A stretch of DNA of 64,000 nt from Paenibacillus sp. BSR1-1 (GCF_030403775.1 NZ_JAQMWQ010000005.1:62001-126000); one strand, 5' to 3'. Counted from the stretch's first letter, positions 9,749 to 20,773 are shown. Program-made: numbers and translations. Notes: a model not told the origin generated them from the letters alone.

Positions 9749-11608
9749 TTGGAGAATTTAAGGAGTCAAACTTTCCCTCTCAAATCTGTTCAAGATTGGG
9801 AGGAAAAAGCCGAACAATCCTTAAAAGGAAGAAAAGTTGAATCTTTACAAAGTGTTACATATGAAAACATCATTTTGAAACCGCTTTATTCCCGTGAGGA
9901 TGAACAGATAGTTCCTGAATATCCTGGTGGATCAGATTCAAGAAGAGGTATACATCCTGTAGGATATGTTACGAATGAATGGAAGGTTGCACAGCGAATC
10001 ACAGCTGATACAGCTGGTGAACTGAAACATAAGCTTCATGAAGCAGTCCAAAAAGGACAAACGGCTATTTCATTTGAAGTAAGAGAAGAGCTATGTGAAT
10101 CTGAAAGTTTTGCAGATTTATATCAGAATTATCCCTTCGCATTGAACTCAAAATGGCTGCAGACTGATTTTTTATCAAAGCTAGACAGCCAAATTAGTGA
10201 AAAGGAAAAGGTTACTGGTTATATTGCAAATGACCTCATTTCTCTTCTTGCAGAAACAGGAATTTTTTCGGAGGAGCTCCTTGAAAAGTGGACAGAGGAT
10301 GTTAAGTATGCAGAAAAGAAATTTCCACAATTACGAACCATTCTTATAAACACTACTCCCTATCATAATGGAGGGGCAAATGCTGTCCAAGAACTTGGAA
10401 TTGCAGCCGCCACTGGAGTTTTTTATTTACAACTACTTATTGAAAAAGGGATAGACCTTAATTCAATTACAAATAAAATGGTCTTTCAATTCTCAATTGG
10501 AAGCAACTTTTTTATGGAAGTGGCAAAGTTAAGGGCTGCCAGAGTCATCTGGGATCGAATTTCCGAGCTTTATGGTGCTGAAGGCGATTCTGGTAAAATG
10601 CACATCGCGGCCGAAACTTCCACTTTTACGAAAACAATTACTGATACTCACGTGAATCTTTTGCGTTCCGCAAATGAGGCGTTCGCCGCTGTTTTAGGGG
10701 GAGTCCAATATTTACAAGTAAGCTCCTTTGATTATTTAACCGGCTCCAGCGCTTTCTCAGAACGAGTTGCACGAAACATTCAGCTGATTTTAAAGGAAGA
10801 GGCCCATTTACAGAAGGTAATTGACCCCGCTGGCGGCTCTTGGTATATTGAGGCGCTGACTAATCAATTAGCTGAAAAAGCGTGGAACTTTTTCCAACAA
10901 ATTGATGCAAAGGGCGGAATTCTTGAAGTCTTAAAAACTAATTGGCTTCAACAAGAGCTCGAAGCAGTTTTTGAAAAAAGAAATGTTGATATTCAAACAA
11001 GAAAACAGAGTATAGTCGGAACAAATGTCTATGCTGCACTTGAGGAAAATTTACCAAATAATCAATCCTCCCAAACAAGTGAATCTTTCGGCAAAAAAGA
11101 TTCATTAGAAATTGAAAGAATTCAACAAAGAAGATTATCAGAACCGTTTGAGGAGCTGCGATATAAAGCTAAATTAATTGAAGAAAGACTAGGTTTTACT
11201 CCATCTGTAGGCATGATTTGTCTTGGGGAAATGAAGCAGTACAAAGCAAGACTGGATTTTATGAAAGGCTTTTTAGCGGCCGGAGGCATTAAGGCTGTTG
11301 AGAGTAAACCAATCATCAATTTGGAAGATGCTAGACAATTTCTAATAGACCACGAGACGAATTTTGTTTGCTTCTGTGGCACCAATGAACAATATGAATT
11401 GGTAGGCAGCCCAATACTTGCTGCTCTAAAGGCAGAATTTCCAAATCAGACGTTCCTTTTGGCAGGACTCCCTGAAAAGGAAAGACAGGAAGCGTGGCAA
11501 AAGGGTGGGGTTGCCCAGTTTGTTCATGTTAAAAGCAACTGCTATGAAACTGTTTCGACCATCCTAGAATCAATGGAGGTGAGCTCAAGTGAAGAAACAA
11601 AAGCCTGA
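9749..11608 (+). CDS. mutA: Methylmalonyl-CoA mutase, small (non-B12) subunit
   Basis: Partner subunit of the heterodimeric B12 mutase that turns (R)-methylmalonyl-CoA into succinyl-CoA. It resembles MutB in the barrel region (the [19 protein letters not shown] block is shared) but lacks the DxHxxG cobalamin motif in its C-terminal domain, as expected for the small subunit. An ATG at 9740 directly abuts the ribosome site AAAGGGG, while TTG at 9749 has a 9-nt spacer and is preferred (619 aa). A possible promoter is TTGCGT-N17-TAAAAT at 9673-9701. The end overlaps mutB by 20 nt. Confidence 0.93.
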   Translation: MENLRSQTFPLKSVQDWEEKAEQSLKGRKVESLQSVTYENIILKPLYSREDEQIVPEYPGGSDSRRGIHPVGYVTNEWKVAQRITADTAGELKHKLHEAVQKGQTAISFEVREELCESESFADLYQNYPFALNSKWLQTDFLSKLDSQISEKEKVTGYIANDLISLLAETGIFSEELLEKWTEDVKYAEKKFPQLRTILINTTPYHNGGANAVQELGIAAATGVFYLQLLIEKGIDLNSITNKMVFQFSIGSNFFMEVAKLRAARVIWDRISELYGAEGDSGKMHIAAETSTFTKTITDTHVNLLRSANEAFAAVLGGVQYLQVSSFDYLTGSSAFSERVARNIQLILKEEAHLQKVIDPAGGSWYIEALTNQLAEKAWNFFQQIDAKGGILEVLKTNWLQQELEAVFEKRNVDIQTRKQSIVGTNVYAALEENLPNNQSSQTSESFGKKDSLEIERIQQRRLSEPFEELRYKAKLIEERLGFTPSVGMICLGEMKQYKARLDFMKGFLAAGGIKAVESKPIINLEDARQFLIDHETNFVCFCGTNEQYELVGSPILAALKAEFPNQTFLLAGLPEKERQEAWQKGGVAQFVHVKSNCYETVSTILESMEVSSSEETKA

Positions 11609-13787
11609 TTTTCAAAACAAACCGTTATTTGATAATCAAAAATTCCTTTCTAACGAAGAATGGCTGGAAAAAGCCGAAAAAGAATTCAATGCTTCCATCG
11701 ATGATTTATTGTTTGAAACCAATGAACAAATTAGTTTAAAACCCATCTATACAAAGGAAGACCGAGATGGCTTAGAGCATATCGATGACTTGCCAGGGCT
11801 CCCGCCATTTACCCGTGGCCCCTATCCGACTATGTATGTGAATCGCCCATGGACAGTGAGACAGTATGCTGGCTTTTCAACAGCGGAGGAAAGCAATGCT
11901 TTTTACCGCAGGAATCTTGCGATGGGGCAAAAGGGTTTATCAGTTGCTTTCGATTTGGCAACCCATCGCGGCTATGATTCAGATCATCCACGCGTAGTTG
12001 GAGATGTTGGTAAAGCGGGAGTTGCGATTGATTCTATTCTTGATATGAAAACATTGTTTGATGGCATTCCGCTTGATCAAATGTCTGTATCAATGACAAT
12101 GAACGGTGCAGTACTTCCGATTTTGGCCTTTTTTATCGTAACTGCTGAAGAGCAGGGTGTCAGTCAGGAGAAGCTTTCTGGAACGATTCAAAACGATATT
12201 TTAAAAGAATATATGGTGCGTAACACATATATCTATCCTCCAGAAATGTCAATGAAAATTATTGCGGATATTTTTGAATACACGTCCAAATATATGCCTA
12301 AGTTTAATAGCATCAGTATTTCCGGCTATCACATGCAAGAGGCAGGAGCACCGGCAGATTTAGAATTAGCCTACACATTAGCAGATGGATTAGAATATGT
12401 AAGGACTGGACTTAAAGCGGGAATCGAAATTGATTCGTTCGCACCAAGACTTTCTTTTTTCTGGGCAATTGGCATGAATTATTTTATGGAAGTGGCAAAA
12501 ATGCGTGCGGCCCGCCTTATCTGGGCAAAAATGATGAAATCCTTTAATCCGAAAAGTGAAAAATCATTGGCACTTAGAACCCATTCTCAAACCTCCGGCT
12601 GGAGCTTAACAGAACAGGATCCATTTAACAATGTAACCCGGACGTTAATTGAAGCACATGCGGCAGCGATGGGGCATACACAATCCCTTCATACAAATGC
12701 GCTAGATGAAGCAATTGCCTTGCCTACGGACTTCTCTGCAAGGATTGCCCGGAACACTCAGCTGTTTTTACAGGAGGAAACCGGTATTACAAATGTTATT
12801 GATCCATGGGCAGGCTCCTTCTATGTTGAGAAATTAACTGATGAATTAGTGCAAAGAGCTTGGACACATATTGAAGAAATTGAAAAACTTGGCGGCATGG
12901 CAAAAGCGATTGAAACCGGACTTCCAAAAATGAGGATTGAAGAGGCAGCGGCCAAAAGGCAGGCGCAAATTGATTCAGGAAAAGAGACGATTATTGGTGT
13001 AAACCGTTACCGTCTTGAGAAAGAGGAAGCAATCGATATTCTTGATATCGATAATACTGCTGTTCGCTTAAAGCAAATTGAAAAATTAAATGCATTAAAG
13101 TTGAGCCGGGATGATGAAAAGGTTATGGAGGCTTTGGCTGCTCTAACGAAAGCAGCGGAAACAGGTGATGGGAATCTATTAGAACTCGCTGTCCAAGCAG
13201 CAAGGGCAAGAGCAACATTAGGCGAAATTTCTGATGCGATTGAAAAAGTGGCAAGCCGTCATAAAGCGGTAATCCGCTCTATTAGCGGTGTTTACAGCCA
13301 AGCGTTTACCAATGAAGAAGAAATTGCCGCAGTGAAACAAATGACAGACGAATTCCTTGAAAATGAAGGTAGAAGACCAAGAATTTTGATTGCGAAAATG
13401 GGGCAGGACGGTCATGACCGTGGTGCCAAGGTTATTGCGACTGCTTTTGCGGATCTTGGGTTTGATGTAGATATCGGCCCTTTATTTCAAACTCCTGAGG
13501 AATCAGCCATGCAGGCAGTTGAAAACGATGTACATGTGATAGGTATGAGCTCACTGGCTGCAGGACATAAAACATTACTTCCTCAGCTTGCAAGCGAATT
13601 AAAAAAGCTGGGCAGAGAGGATATTTTAATTGTTATCGGCGGTGTTATTCCAGCTCAGGATTACCAATTTTTATATGACAATGGTGCCGCAGCCATTTTC
13701 GGTCCTGGGACAATTATTCCTGTTGCAGCCGGGAAAGTAATCAAGGAGATTTATAAACAGCTTGGTTATGAGGAAGTGGCACAGTAA
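11589..13787 (+). CDS. mutB: Methylmalonyl-CoA mutase, large B12-binding subunit
   Basis: Catalytic subunit. It has an N-terminal TIM barrel with the substrate-binding TRGPYPTMY block and a C-terminal cobalamin domain with [18 protein letters not shown] and IGGVIP, the standard base-off/His-on B12 motif set. 732 aa. The GTG start at 11589 lies inside the end of mutA with GGAGGTG upstream, indicating translational coupling. With Mce and MmdA, also in this window, it completes propionyl-CoA assimilation. Confidence 0.95.
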   Translation: MKKQKPDFQNKPLFDNQKFLSNEEWLEKAEKEFNASIDDLLFETNEQISLKPIYTKEDRDGLEHIDDLPGLPPFTRGPYPTMYVNRPWTVRQYAGFSTAEESNAFYRRNLAMGQKGLSVAFDLATHRGYDSDHPRVVGDVGKAGVAIDSILDMKTLFDGIPLDQMSVSMTMNGAVLPILAFFIVTAEEQGVSQEKLSGTIQNDILKEYMVRNTYIYPPEMSMKIIADIFEYTSKYMPKFNSISISGYHMQEAGAPADLELAYTLADGLEYVRTGLKAGIEIDSFAPRLSFFWAIGMNYFMEVAKMRAARLIWAKMMKSFNPKSEKSLALRTHSQTSGWSLTEQDPFNNVTRTLIEAHAAAMGHTQSLHTNALDEAIALPTDFSARIARNTQLFLQEETGITNVIDPWAGSFYVEKLTDELVQRAWTHIEEIEKLGGMAKAIETGLPKMRIEEAAAKRQAQIDSGKETIIGVNRYRLEKEEAIDILDIDNTAVRLKQIEKLNALKLSRDDEKVMEALAALTKAAETGDGNLLELAVQAARARATLGEISDAIEKVASRHKAVIRSISGVYSQAFTNEEEIAAVKQMTDEFLENEGRRPRILIAKMGQDGHDRGAKVIATAFADLGFDVDIGPLFQTPEESAMQAVENDVHVIGMSSLAAGHKTLLPQLASELKKLGREDILIVIGGVIPAQDYQFLYDNGAAAIFGPGTIIPVAAGKVIKEIYKQLGYEEVAQ

Positions 13788-14912
13788 ATGGACGGGGATA
13801 AGAGACCAGAATGGAGCGACCCAAACGAGCCTGATAAATTTTCAAGCATTATTCGTAAAGGCCAAATGCAGGAAGGGCAAGAGATTTCCATTCAAAAAAA
13901 TATGCGGTTTCAAAAGCGCAAATCGAGCGAGCCCTCAGTCGAAGAATTATATGATGGGGTGCTTTCTGGAAACAGAAGCCAGCTTGCTCGTTCGATTACC
14001 TTGGTTGAAAGTAATGCGGAACAGCATTTTCATAAGGCCCAGGAGCTTCTTCAAAAACTTTTAACACATACAGGGAAGTCGGTTAGGATTGGAATTACGG
14101 GTGTACCTGGAGCAGGAAAAAGCACTTTTATTGAAGCATTTGGCACGTTTCTATGTGAGCTAGGGCTCCAGGTCGCTGTGTTAGCCATTGACCCATCTTC
14201 TAGCATTAGCGGAGGCAGCATTCTTGGAGATAAAACGCGGATGGAGCAGCTTTCTCGAAATCCAAGGGCCTTTATTCGACCTTCCCCAACGGCAGGGAAG
14301 CTTGGAGGAGTGCACCGAAAAACAAGGGAAGCGATGCTGATTTGTGAGGCTGCCGGGTATGACGTTATTTTGATTGAAACGGTCGGTGTCGGTCAAAGTG
14401 AAACCATCATCAGAGATATGGTAGACTTCTTTATGCTCCTTGTTTTAACTGGTGCAGGAGATGAATTGCAGGGGATGAAGAAGGGAATCATGGAACTTGC
14501 CGATGCGATAATTGTTCACAAAGCTGATGGCGCAAATCAACCAAAAGCAGAGCAGACCAAAAAAGAATATAATCGTATTCTCCATTTCCTTCAGCCGGCT
14601 ACGAAGGGCTGGAGCACCAAAGCCTATACTTGTTCGTCATTTACTGGAGATGGGATAAAAAATGTTTGGAATGTCATAAAAGAATTTGAAGACTCAGGGA
14701 AATCAACAGGTGTATTTAACGAAAGAAGAAATGCTCAACAGCGGGATTGGCTTTATTCCATGATTACAGATCAGCTTCAATACAGCTTTTTCCATCATCC
14801 AGCTGTAAAACTGAAATTACCCCAATTGGAAAACGAAGTCATTGCCGGAGAAAAAACAGCTGCCTCAGCCGTCGAAGCCTTATTCGATGCGTTTTTGAAT
14901 AAAAAGGTCTAG
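13788..14912 (+). CDS. meaB: MeaB-type G-protein chaperone of methylmalonyl-CoA mutase
   Basis: P-loop GTPase that gates cobalamin loading and protects the mutase. Walker A GVPGAGKST, the switch segment TVGVGQSE and the family block GAGDELQGMKKGIMELAD are present. The ATG follows the mutB stop directly (TAAATG), so the two are coupled. The family core begins only at about residue 46 (VEELYDGVLSGN). The polar N-terminal extension of roughly 45 residues is longer than in MeaB proteins I recall; no internal start has a convincing ribosome site. Confidence 0.9.
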   Translation: MDGDKRPEWSDPNEPDKFSSIIRKGQMQEGQEISIQKNMRFQKRKSSEPSVEELYDGVLSGNRSQLARSITLVESNAEQHFHKAQELLQKLLTHTGKSVRIGITGVPGAGKSTFIEAFGTFLCELGLQVAVLAIDPSSSISGGSILGDKTRMEQLSRNPRAFIRPSPTAGKLGGVHRKTREAMLICEAAGYDVILIETVGVGQSETIIRDMVDFFMLLVLTGAGDELQGMKKGIMELADAIIVHKADGANQPKAEQTKKEYNRILHFLQPATKGWSTKAYTCSSFTGDGIKNVWNVIKEFEDSGKSTGVFNERRNAQQRDWLYSMITDQLQYSFFHHPAVKLKLPQLENEVIAGEKTAASAVEALFDAFLNKKV

Positions 14913-14990
14913 TGGGCGAGTGGTTTATTTGAAAAAAACACTTTTTTACTGTTATCATATAGTTATAAGGACATAGAAGGAGTGAAATTG

Positions 14991-15428
14991 ATGAGCATGG
15001 ATTTTAATTTTTTCATGAATGATGTAGTTAAACAGGCACGCCAAGAAATCGCGGCGGCTGGCTATAAAGAGTTAAAAACACCTGAAGAGGTAGAAGCAGC
15101 ACTTGAACAAAAAGGAACAACCCTAGTAATGATTAATTCTGTCTGCGGCTGTGCAGGGGGGATTGCCCGTCCTGCGGCGGAACATGCCCTGCATTATGAT
15201 AAACGTCCAGACCATCTTGTCACTGTTTTTGCCGGCCAGGATAAGGAAGCAACCGAAAAGGCAAGAAGTTATTTCACCGGCTATCCACCATCTTCTCCGT
15301 CATTTGCTTTATTAAAAGACGGAAAGATTATCTCCATGGTTGAACGCCATCAAATTGAAGGCTACGATCCAGCAACAGTGGTAGCAAAGCTTCAAAATGA
15401 ATTTGAACAGTATTGTGATGAAGTGTAA
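14991..15428 (+). CDS. brxB: Bacilliredoxin BrxB (YphP/YqiW family)
   Basis: Thiol-disulfide protein that removes bacillithiol from mixed disulfides under oxidative stress. The CGC active site is at Cys52-Gly-Cys54 (NSVCGCAGG), and the family blocks [12 protein letters not shown] and [13 protein letters not shown] are present. The sequence is closer to B. subtilis YqiW (BrxB) than to YphP. An upstream GTG (14982) overlaps the ribosome site AGAAGGAG, so ATG at 14991 is the start (145 aa). It occupies the yqiW position of the B. subtilis map. Confidence 0.93.
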   Translation: MSMDFNFFMNDVVKQARQEIAAAGYKELKTPEEVEAALEQKGTTLVMINSVCGCAGGIARPAAEHALHYDKRPDHLVTVFAGQDKEATEKARSYFTGYPPSSPSFALLKDGKIISMVERHQIEGYDPATVVAKLQNEFEQYCDEV

Positions 15429-15440
15429 GGAATAAAATGG

Positions 15441-15475
15441 AAAGGTCAAATCGTGAATCGATTTGGCCTTTTTTA
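15441..15475 (+). terminator. Terminator after brxB
   Basis: Stem AAGGTCAAATCG / CGATTTGGCCTT (one G-U pair) with a 4-nt loop, followed by TTTTTTATT. Confidence 0.88.
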
Positions 15476-15551
15476 TTGTCGAATCTATCTTTATCGTGTA
15501 TATTTATTAATTATTTCGTAATTTTAATCACTTCAAAGGGGAGTTTCTGAT

Positions 15552-16724
15552 ATGAAAGACTTATTAAAAAGTTATTTAGAAAACATTCAAAATAGATTAT
15601 GGGAGATAAGTGATACCTTGTACCATCATCCAGAATTGGGTGACCAAGAATTTGAATCCATGCAGCGATTAGTGGATTTTCTTGAAGAAAATCAATTTAC
15701 AGTTGAAAAAGGGATTGTTGACAGGCCGACTGCCTTTAAAGCTGTGTATGATAGTAAGAAAGAAGGACCGACTATTGCTTATTTATCCGAATTTGATGCT
15801 TTGCCTGAGATAGGCCATGGATGCGGCCATAATATGATCGGAACCATGAGTGCAGGTGCAGGTGTACTTTTAAGCAAGGTTGTTGATGAAATTGGCGGAA
15901 GGGTTGTTGTATTAGGTACTCCTGCTGAAGAAACAAATGGCGCAAAAGTTCCAATGGCAGAACAGGGAATCTTTGATGATATCGATGCTGCTATGATTTT
16001 GCATCCAGCTGATGAATCTTATGAAAGCGGTGATTCACTGGCAATGGATGCCATGCAATTTGAATACAAAGGCAGGACAAGCCATGCAGCCGCTTCTCCT
16101 GAAAAGGGCATTAACGCACTTGATGCTGTTTTACAACTATTTAACGGAATAAATGCTCTTAGACAACATGTCACTTCAGATGTTAGAATACACGGAATCA
16201 TTAAAGAGGGCGGTGTTGCGGCCAATATTGTCCCAGACAAAGCGATAGCCCAATTTTATGTCCGTGCTAAAAACCGCAGTTATTTAAACGAAGTAGTTGA
16301 AAAGGTAGAAAATATTGCAAAGGGTGCTTCTTTGATGACTGGGGCGGAGCTCGAGATTAGTAATTACGAACTAAGCTATGACAATATGGTAACGAACCAT
16401 ACCTTATCACAGTTGTTTACAAACAATCTTCTATCAACTGGTGTTAAAGAGGTTAAAAAAGCTAAAGATTCAAATGGATCCATTGATATGGGAAATGTGA
16501 GTCACGTAGTTCCTGCCATTCATCCGTATATCGGTCTTGATTCGCCTGGATTAATCGCACATACAAGGGAATTTGCCGACATAACTATTACTGACAATTC
16601 TCATAAGATCCTTTCTAACGGTGCCTTAGCCCTTGCCTTAACTGGTTTTGATGTAATAACCAACAAAGATGTTTTGGAAAAAATGAAAAACGAATTTCGT
16701 CAGCCGGTATTAAGTGAGGCATAA
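15552..16724 (+). CDS. M20 family amidohydrolase (ACY1-L2/AbgB-like)
   Basis: Zinc-dependent hydrolase of the M20 family. Metal-site motifs are visible: GHGCGHN, PAEETNGAK, LHPADE and a late conserved His (IAHTREF). The dimerisation insert begins with the GRTSHAA loop. The best fit is the aminoacylase-1-like-2/AbgB branch, which cleaves N-acyl amino acids or aminobenzoyl-glutamate-type amides; the substrate cannot be read from sequence. It is a single gene with its own terminator, just ahead of the arginine-type transporter. No signal peptide, so cytoplasmic. 390 aa. Confidence 0.85.
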   Translation: MKDLLKSYLENIQNRLWEISDTLYHHPELGDQEFESMQRLVDFLEENQFTVEKGIVDRPTAFKAVYDSKKEGPTIAYLSEFDALPEIGHGCGHNMIGTMSAGAGVLLSKVVDEIGGRVVVLGTPAEETNGAKVPMAEQGIFDDIDAAMILHPADESYESGDSLAMDAMQFEYKGRTSHAAASPEKGINALDAVLQLFNGINALRQHVTSDVRIHGIIKEGGVAANIVPDKAIAQFYVRAKNRSYLNEVVEKVENIAKGASLMTGAELEISNYELSYDNMVTNHTLSQLFTNNLLSTGVKEVKKAKDSNGSIDMGNVSHVVPAIHPYIGLDSPGLIAHTREFADITITDNSHKILSNGALALALTGFDVITNKDVLEKMKNEFRQPVLSEA

Positions 16725-16732
16725 ATATTGCC

Positions 16733-16763
16733 AGTACCTCTTCATCATGAGAGGTACTTTTTT
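16733..16763 (+). terminator. Terminator after the M20 hydrolase
   Basis: Stem AGTACCTCT / AGAGGTACT around TCATCATG, then a T-run. Confidence 0.88.
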
Positions 16764-16902
16764 ATTTTAATAAATCATTTTCACATAAAAATTATTGTAA
16801 GCGTTTAATCTAAATAATATAAATTACAACGGAATTATTTGAATATTTTTATATTAAAAAAATATCTTTTCAAAATAATATCCATGTGTTATTATTCGTT
16901 CT

Positions 16903-16920
16903 GTTGAATAAAAATTCAAG
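16903..16920 (+). promoter_or_regulatory. ARG box (ArgR/AhrC operator) upstream of the amino-acid transporter
   Basis: GTTGAATAAAAATTCAAG matches the Bacillus ARG box CATGAATAAAAATKCAAK at 16 of 18 positions. It is 41 nt before artP and overlaps the probable promoter region (TATAAA at 16925-16930). This supports arginine as the transported ligand. Confidence 0.7.
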
Positions 16921-16961
16921 TTGTTATAAAAAAATACCTTTTAAATATAGGAGGAGACATC

Positions 16962-17738
16962 ATGAAAAAGACAATCTTATCATTAACTCTTATCTTAACT
17001 TTGGTTGTTTTAGCTGCATGCGGCCAAACTAATAAGGACGGAGCAAATGGAGGAAAAACTACAGACAAAAAAGTATTAACGATGGCAACATCTGCTGATT
17101 TTGCTCCATTTGAATCAAGAGATCCATCTGGCAAGGTTGAAGGCTTTGATATTGACTTGGCGAATGCAATAGCGAAGGAATTAGGATATAAATTAGAAAT
17201 TAAAGACATGAAGTTTGATGGCTTAATCGGTGCCTTACAGGCTAAGCGTGTAGATATGGTTCTTGCAGGAATGTCGGCAACAGAAAAGCGCAAGAAAAAT
17301 GTTGATTTTTCAACTCCTTATAACCATTCAGGTGAAATGTTCTTAACATTAAAGGATGCTAATATTAAGACGCTTGATGATCTAAAAGGAAAAACAGTTG
17401 GAGTTCAGCTTGGGACAATCCAAGAAGAAGGTGCAAAAACCCTGCAAAAACAGGTGGATTTCACTATTAAGCCATTAGATAATGCAACTACTTTAATTCA
17501 AGAGTTATTATCACACCGAATTCAAGTCGCTTATTTAGATAAATCAGTTGCTACAGGCTACATGAAGGAACAAGGCTTAGCTGGATTTGATGATCCAACA
17601 ACAAGTTCTCCAGGGATGGCCGTTGCATTTCCTAAAGGCAGTGACATGATTGACGATGTAAATAAGGTTCTTAAAAACATGGAGGATAACGGAAAACTCC
17701 AAGAATTAAAAGATAAGTGGTTAAAAGACCAACAATAA
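16962..17738 (+). CDS. artP: Arginine-type ABC transporter, substrate-binding lipoprotein
   Basis: Family 3 extracellular solute-binding protein. A lipoprotein signal peptide ends in the lipobox LAAC with Cys20 as the anchor. The mature part starts with a Gly/Asn/Lys linker, then the two-lobe fold (FAPFESRDPSGKVEGFDIDL, GLIGALQAKRVDMVLAGMS). It is the first gene of a three-gene operon corresponding to B. subtilis yqiXYZ (artPQR). The arginine assignment rests on synteny and the upstream ARG box; other basic or polar amino acids remain possible. Confidence 0.85.
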   Translation: MKKTILSLTLILTLVVLAACGQTNKDGANGGKTTDKKVLTMATSADFAPFESRDPSGKVEGFDIDLANAIAKELGYKLEIKDMKFDGLIGALQAKRVDMVLAGMSATEKRKKNVDFSTPYNHSGEMFLTLKDANIKTLDDLKGKTVGVQLGTIQEEGAKTLQKQVDFTIKPLDNATTLIQELLSHRIQVAYLDKSVATGYMKEQGLAGFDDPTTSSPGMAVAFPKGSDMIDDVNKVLKNMEDNGKLQELKDKWLKDQQ

Positions 17739-17765
17739 TTAAAATATTGAAGTGAGGTGTAAGGC

Positions 17766-18425
17766 ATGAATTTGGATTTTAGCCAAATTGTGCCTTATAT
17801 TCCTTTTATCCTAAAAGGAATATGGGTTACATTAAAATTTGTTATAATTGCGATTATTTTTGGATTCCTCCTTGGAACAATTTTATCTTTGTTTAAGATT
17901 TCAAGTAATAAGGCATTAAATTGGATTGGCAAGGTATACACATCTATTTTTCGTGGTACTCCGTTAATTTTGCAATTAATGTTAATATATTTTGCCATTC
18001 CACAATTAACAGGCTATGACATTCAGCCATTCTTAGCATCGATCTTGGCTTTTGGCTTAAATTCAGCTGCATATGTTTCAGAGATTATTAGAGCAGGTAT
18101 TCAGGCTGTTGATAAGGGCCAAACCGAAGCTGCCCAAGCGCTTGGAGTTCCTTACCGTTTAATGATGAAGGATATCATCCTGCCCCAAGCGTTTAAAAAT
18201 ATTTTACCTGCACTCATGAATGAATTTGTCACTTTGACTAAGGAATCGGCACTCGTCTCTACAATAGGCTATTTAGACCTTATGCGCCGAGCGCAGGTTG
18301 TGGGGGCAGATACGTATCGGAATTTTGAACCATTGATCTTTGTAGGTTTAATCTATTGGTTAATGATAATGGTACTGACAACGATGGGACGAATAGTTGA
18401 AAGGAGGATGAAGTTCAGTGATTAA
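17766..18425 (+). CDS. artQ: Arginine-type ABC transporter, permease
   Basis: HisM/ArtQ-type inner-membrane permease of 219 aa with about five hydrophobic helices. The cytoplasmic EAA loop that docks the ATPase is visible ([21 protein letters not shown], in part). A single permease gene implies a homodimer. Its 3' end overlaps artR by 8 nt. Confidence 0.9.
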   Translation: MNLDFSQIVPYIPFILKGIWVTLKFVIIAIIFGFLLGTILSLFKISSNKALNWIGKVYTSIFRGTPLILQLMLIYFAIPQLTGYDIQPFLASILAFGLNSAAYVSEIIRAGIQAVDKGQTEAAQALGVPYRLMMKDIILPQAFKNILPALMNEFVTLTKESALVSTIGYLDLMRRAQVVGADTYRNFEPLIFVGLIYWLMIMVLTTMGRIVERRMKFSD

Positions 18426-19140
18426 AGTAGAAAACCTCTATAAACAATTCGGAGAAAACGAAGTCTTAAAAAATATTTCTACCCATATTGACAGCGGGGA
18501 AGTTGTCTCCATTATTGGACCATCCGGTTCCGGTAAGTCCACCTTTCTTCGTTGTTTGAATATGTTAGAAACACCTTCGCAAGGAAAGGTCTGGGTCAAT
18601 AATCAGGAGATTACTGATAAGAAAACGAATATAATGAAGGTTCGGGAACAAATCGGTATGGTTTTTCAGCACTTTTATTTATTTCCCCATTTGACAGTTT
18701 TAGAGAACTTAACTTACGCACCGATGAAGGTTAAAGGGGAATCCAGGGAATCTGCTGAAAAAAAAGCTCGGGAATTGCTGGCTAAAGTTGGCCTATCGGA
18801 AAAAGAAACAGCATATCCCAATAATTTGTCAGGCGGACAGAAGCAGCGTGTTGCCATTGCTCGTGCTCTGGCAATGGAACCAAAGCTGATGCTGTTTGAT
18901 GAACCTACTTCAGCGCTTGACCCGGAAATGGTAAAAGAAGTATTAAACGTTATGAAGGACTTGGCACAATCAGGAATGACCATGGCCATCGTAACCCACG
19001 AAATGGGATTTGCACGGGAGGTATCTGACCGCATCATGTTTCTTGATGAGGGGAAATTACTAGAAGAAGGCTCTCCGAATGAATTTTTTAATAATCCACG
19101 CACAACCAGAGCAAAGGACTTTCTGGAAAAAGTGTTATAA
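18418..19140 (+). CDS. artR: Arginine-type ABC transporter, ATPase
   Basis: ABC ATPase of the polar amino acid class, 240 aa. Walker [10 protein letters not shown], signature [12 protein letters not shown], Walker [15 protein letters not shown] and the switch His (IVTHEMGF) are intact. It starts with GTG inside artQ, preceded by AGGAGG, so it is coupled to the permease. Confidence 0.93.
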   Translation: MIKVENLYKQFGENEVLKNISTHIDSGEVVSIIGPSGSGKSTFLRCLNMLETPSQGKVWVNNQEITDKKTNIMKVREQIGMVFQHFYLFPHLTVLENLTYAPMKVKGESRESAEKKARELLAKVGLSEKETAYPNNLSGGQKQRVAIARALAMEPKLMLFDEPTSALDPEMVKEVLNVMKDLAQSGMTMAIVTHEMGFAREVSDRIMFLDEGKLLEEGSPNEFFNNPRTTRAKDFLEKVL

Positions 19141-19160
19141 TTATATAATTGAAGATAATA

Positions 19161-19188
19161 AAAGATGGTCATTATGATCATCTTTTTA
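19161..19188 (+). terminator. Terminator after artPQR
   Basis: Stem AAAGATGGTCA / TGATCATCTTT (one G-U) around a short AT loop, then TTATTTAT. Confidence 0.8.
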
Positions 19189-19207
19189 TTTATATAGGAG
19201 AGTAAAA

Positions 19208-20197
19208 ATGGCATTTCGCATTGGTTATCGAACAATTAAAACTGCAGTGGGCACTGCAGCATCCATCTTAATTGCACAGCAGCTCGGCCTTCACAACTAC
19301 GCTTCTGCAGGAATTTTAACGATTTTATGTATTCAAGTTACGAAAAGAAGGTCTCTTAGGACATCTTGGGACCGATTTTTGGCGTGTGTATTAGCCATGC
19401 CTTTCTCCGCTCTGTTTTTTGAGGGAATCGCCTACCATCCCATCGTTATCGGGGTTATGCTGTTCTTCTTTATTCCTCTACTTGTCATGTTAAAAGCCAG
19501 GGACGGTATTGTTACTAGCAGTGTCATAATTCTACATATTTACATGGCTCAAAAAATTTCTATGGCTAATTTTTTAAATGAACTGGGTGTCATTATTATA
19601 GGAATCGGAGTGGCTCTCCTCATCAATCTTTATATGCCTAGTGCTGATAGAAAACTAAGGGACTATCAACATAAATTAGAAGAAAATTTTAAAATTATTT
19701 TATGTGAATTGGTTCGATATTTACGAACGGGTGATAGCGATTGGGGAGGGAAAGAGATTACCGAATGTGCCCAATTACTCGAAGAGGCAAAAGCACTAGC
19801 TTTTAGAGATGTAGAAAATCATCTTTTACGGGATGAGAATCTTTATTTTCATTATTTCAAAATGAGAGAAAAGCAATTTGAAATCCTAGAACGTGTCTTG
19901 CCGATTGTAACCTCCATTACCAGAACCGTTAGACAAGGGAAGATGGTGGCTGATTTCCTCGAAGATTTGTCTGAAAATGTTCATCCAGGAAATACAGCAC
20001 ATATTTATATCGATAAATTAAGAGAGATGAAAAAGGAATTTGAAGAAATGGAGCTTCCAAAAACTAGAGAGGAATTTGAAACGCGGGCAGCCCTGCTTCA
20101 ACTAGTGAAAGAAATGAATAACTACCTTATTATAAAAAGTTCATTTAAAGGAATGAAAACTTTCATGAATGAAAGGAAGAAAGTTGAAGCAAAATAG
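19208..20197 (+). CDS. yqjA: YqjA-type aromatic-acid-exporter family membrane protein
   Basis: Member of the ArAE/DUF939-like family. The N-terminal 150 residues hold four or five membrane helices with the conserved RTIKTAVGTAASILIA and CIQVTKRRSL segments. The C-terminal half is hydrophilic and helical (DUF939 C-terminal type). By family it may export weak acids; no substrate is known from sequence. It lies next to yqjB and yqjC homologues as in B. subtilis. Confidence 0.82.
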   Translation: MAFRIGYRTIKTAVGTAASILIAQQLGLHNYASAGILTILCIQVTKRRSLRTSWDRFLACVLAMPFSALFFEGIAYHPIVIGVMLFFFIPLLVMLKARDGIVTSSVIILHIYMAQKISMANFLNELGVIIIGIGVALLINLYMPSADRKLRDYQHKLEENFKIILCELVRYLRTGDSDWGGKEITECAQLLEEAKALAFRDVENHLLRDENLYFHYFKMREKQFEILERVLPIVTSITRTVRQGKMVADFLEDLSENVHPGNTAHIYIDKLREMKKEFEEMELPKTREEFETRAALLQLVKEMNNYLIIKSSFKGMKTFMNERKKVEAK

Positions 20198-20220
20198 GAA
20201 AAAAAGGCAGGTGGATGAAT

Positions 20221-20733
20221 TTGATAAAAATCTTATCGCCAATCCTGATTGCTTTTTTCCTATCTCCGCTTTGGCCGTTAGGGCCAAATCCAGTACCAGG
20301 AGCCCCGTTTGTTATTGTTAATAAAAGTAAAAATGAACTGGCTTTTATTAATGAGAACAAAGTTCAAACCGTTGTTAGTGTTGGAACAGGAAAGACACAA
20401 GAATTGACACCTGAAGGACTTTTCACGATTACTGTAAAAGCAAAGGACCCATATTTTCGAAGAGAGAATATTCCTGGCGGCAATCCGAAAAATCCTTTAG
20501 GGGCTAGATGGATTGGCTTTGACGCAAGGGGAACGGATGGCAGAACCTACGGAATTCATGGAACCAATCAGCCTGCTTCTATTGGGAAATACGTTTCACA
20601 AGGGTGTATCCGTTCGCAAAATGAGGTAATAAAATCGTTATTTCCACTAATCCCATTGGGGACAAAAATTCTTGTCACTTCTTCAAAAAAATCCTTTGAA
20701 TTGCTGGCGCAAGAAAATGGAGCAATAAAATGA
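20221..20733 (+). CDS. yqjB: L,D-transpeptidase (YkuD domain)
   Basis: Cell-wall cross-linking or trimming enzyme. After an N-terminal hydrophobic segment (export signal or anchor) the YkuD domain runs from PFVIVNKSKNELAF to the active-site block HGTN...SQGCIRSQNE, in which the Cys is the nucleophile and the His is conserved. ATG 20215 abuts the ribosome site (AGGTGG), so TTG 20221, about 6 nt after it, is the better start (170 aa). Probably acts outside the membrane. B. subtilis YqjB at the same place is also an L,D-transpeptidase. Confidence 0.85.
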   Translation: MIKILSPILIAFFLSPLWPLGPNPVPGAPFVIVNKSKNELAFINENKVQTVVSVGTGKTQELTPEGLFTITVKAKDPYFRRENIPGGNPKNPLGARWIGFDARGTDGRTYGIHGTNQPASIGKYVSQGCIRSQNEVIKSLFPLIPLGTKILVTSSKKSFELLAQENGAIK

Positions 20734-20735
20734 GG

Positions 20736-20767
20736 AAAGGGAATGTTCGAATTGAACATTCCCTTTT
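20736..20767. terminator. Strong terminator after the L,D-transpeptidase gene
   Basis: Perfect 10-bp stem GGGAATGTTC / GAACATTCCC flanked by AAA and TTTTAT. It also lies just beyond the stop of the opposing small gene, so it may serve both strands. Confidence 0.88.
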
Positions 20768-20773
20768 ATATGG

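Noticed and set aside
16850-16880. Second ARG-box-like sequence (TTTGAATATTTTTATA) upstream of artP
   Set aside because: Only the left half fits the consensus; AT-richness of the region explains it.
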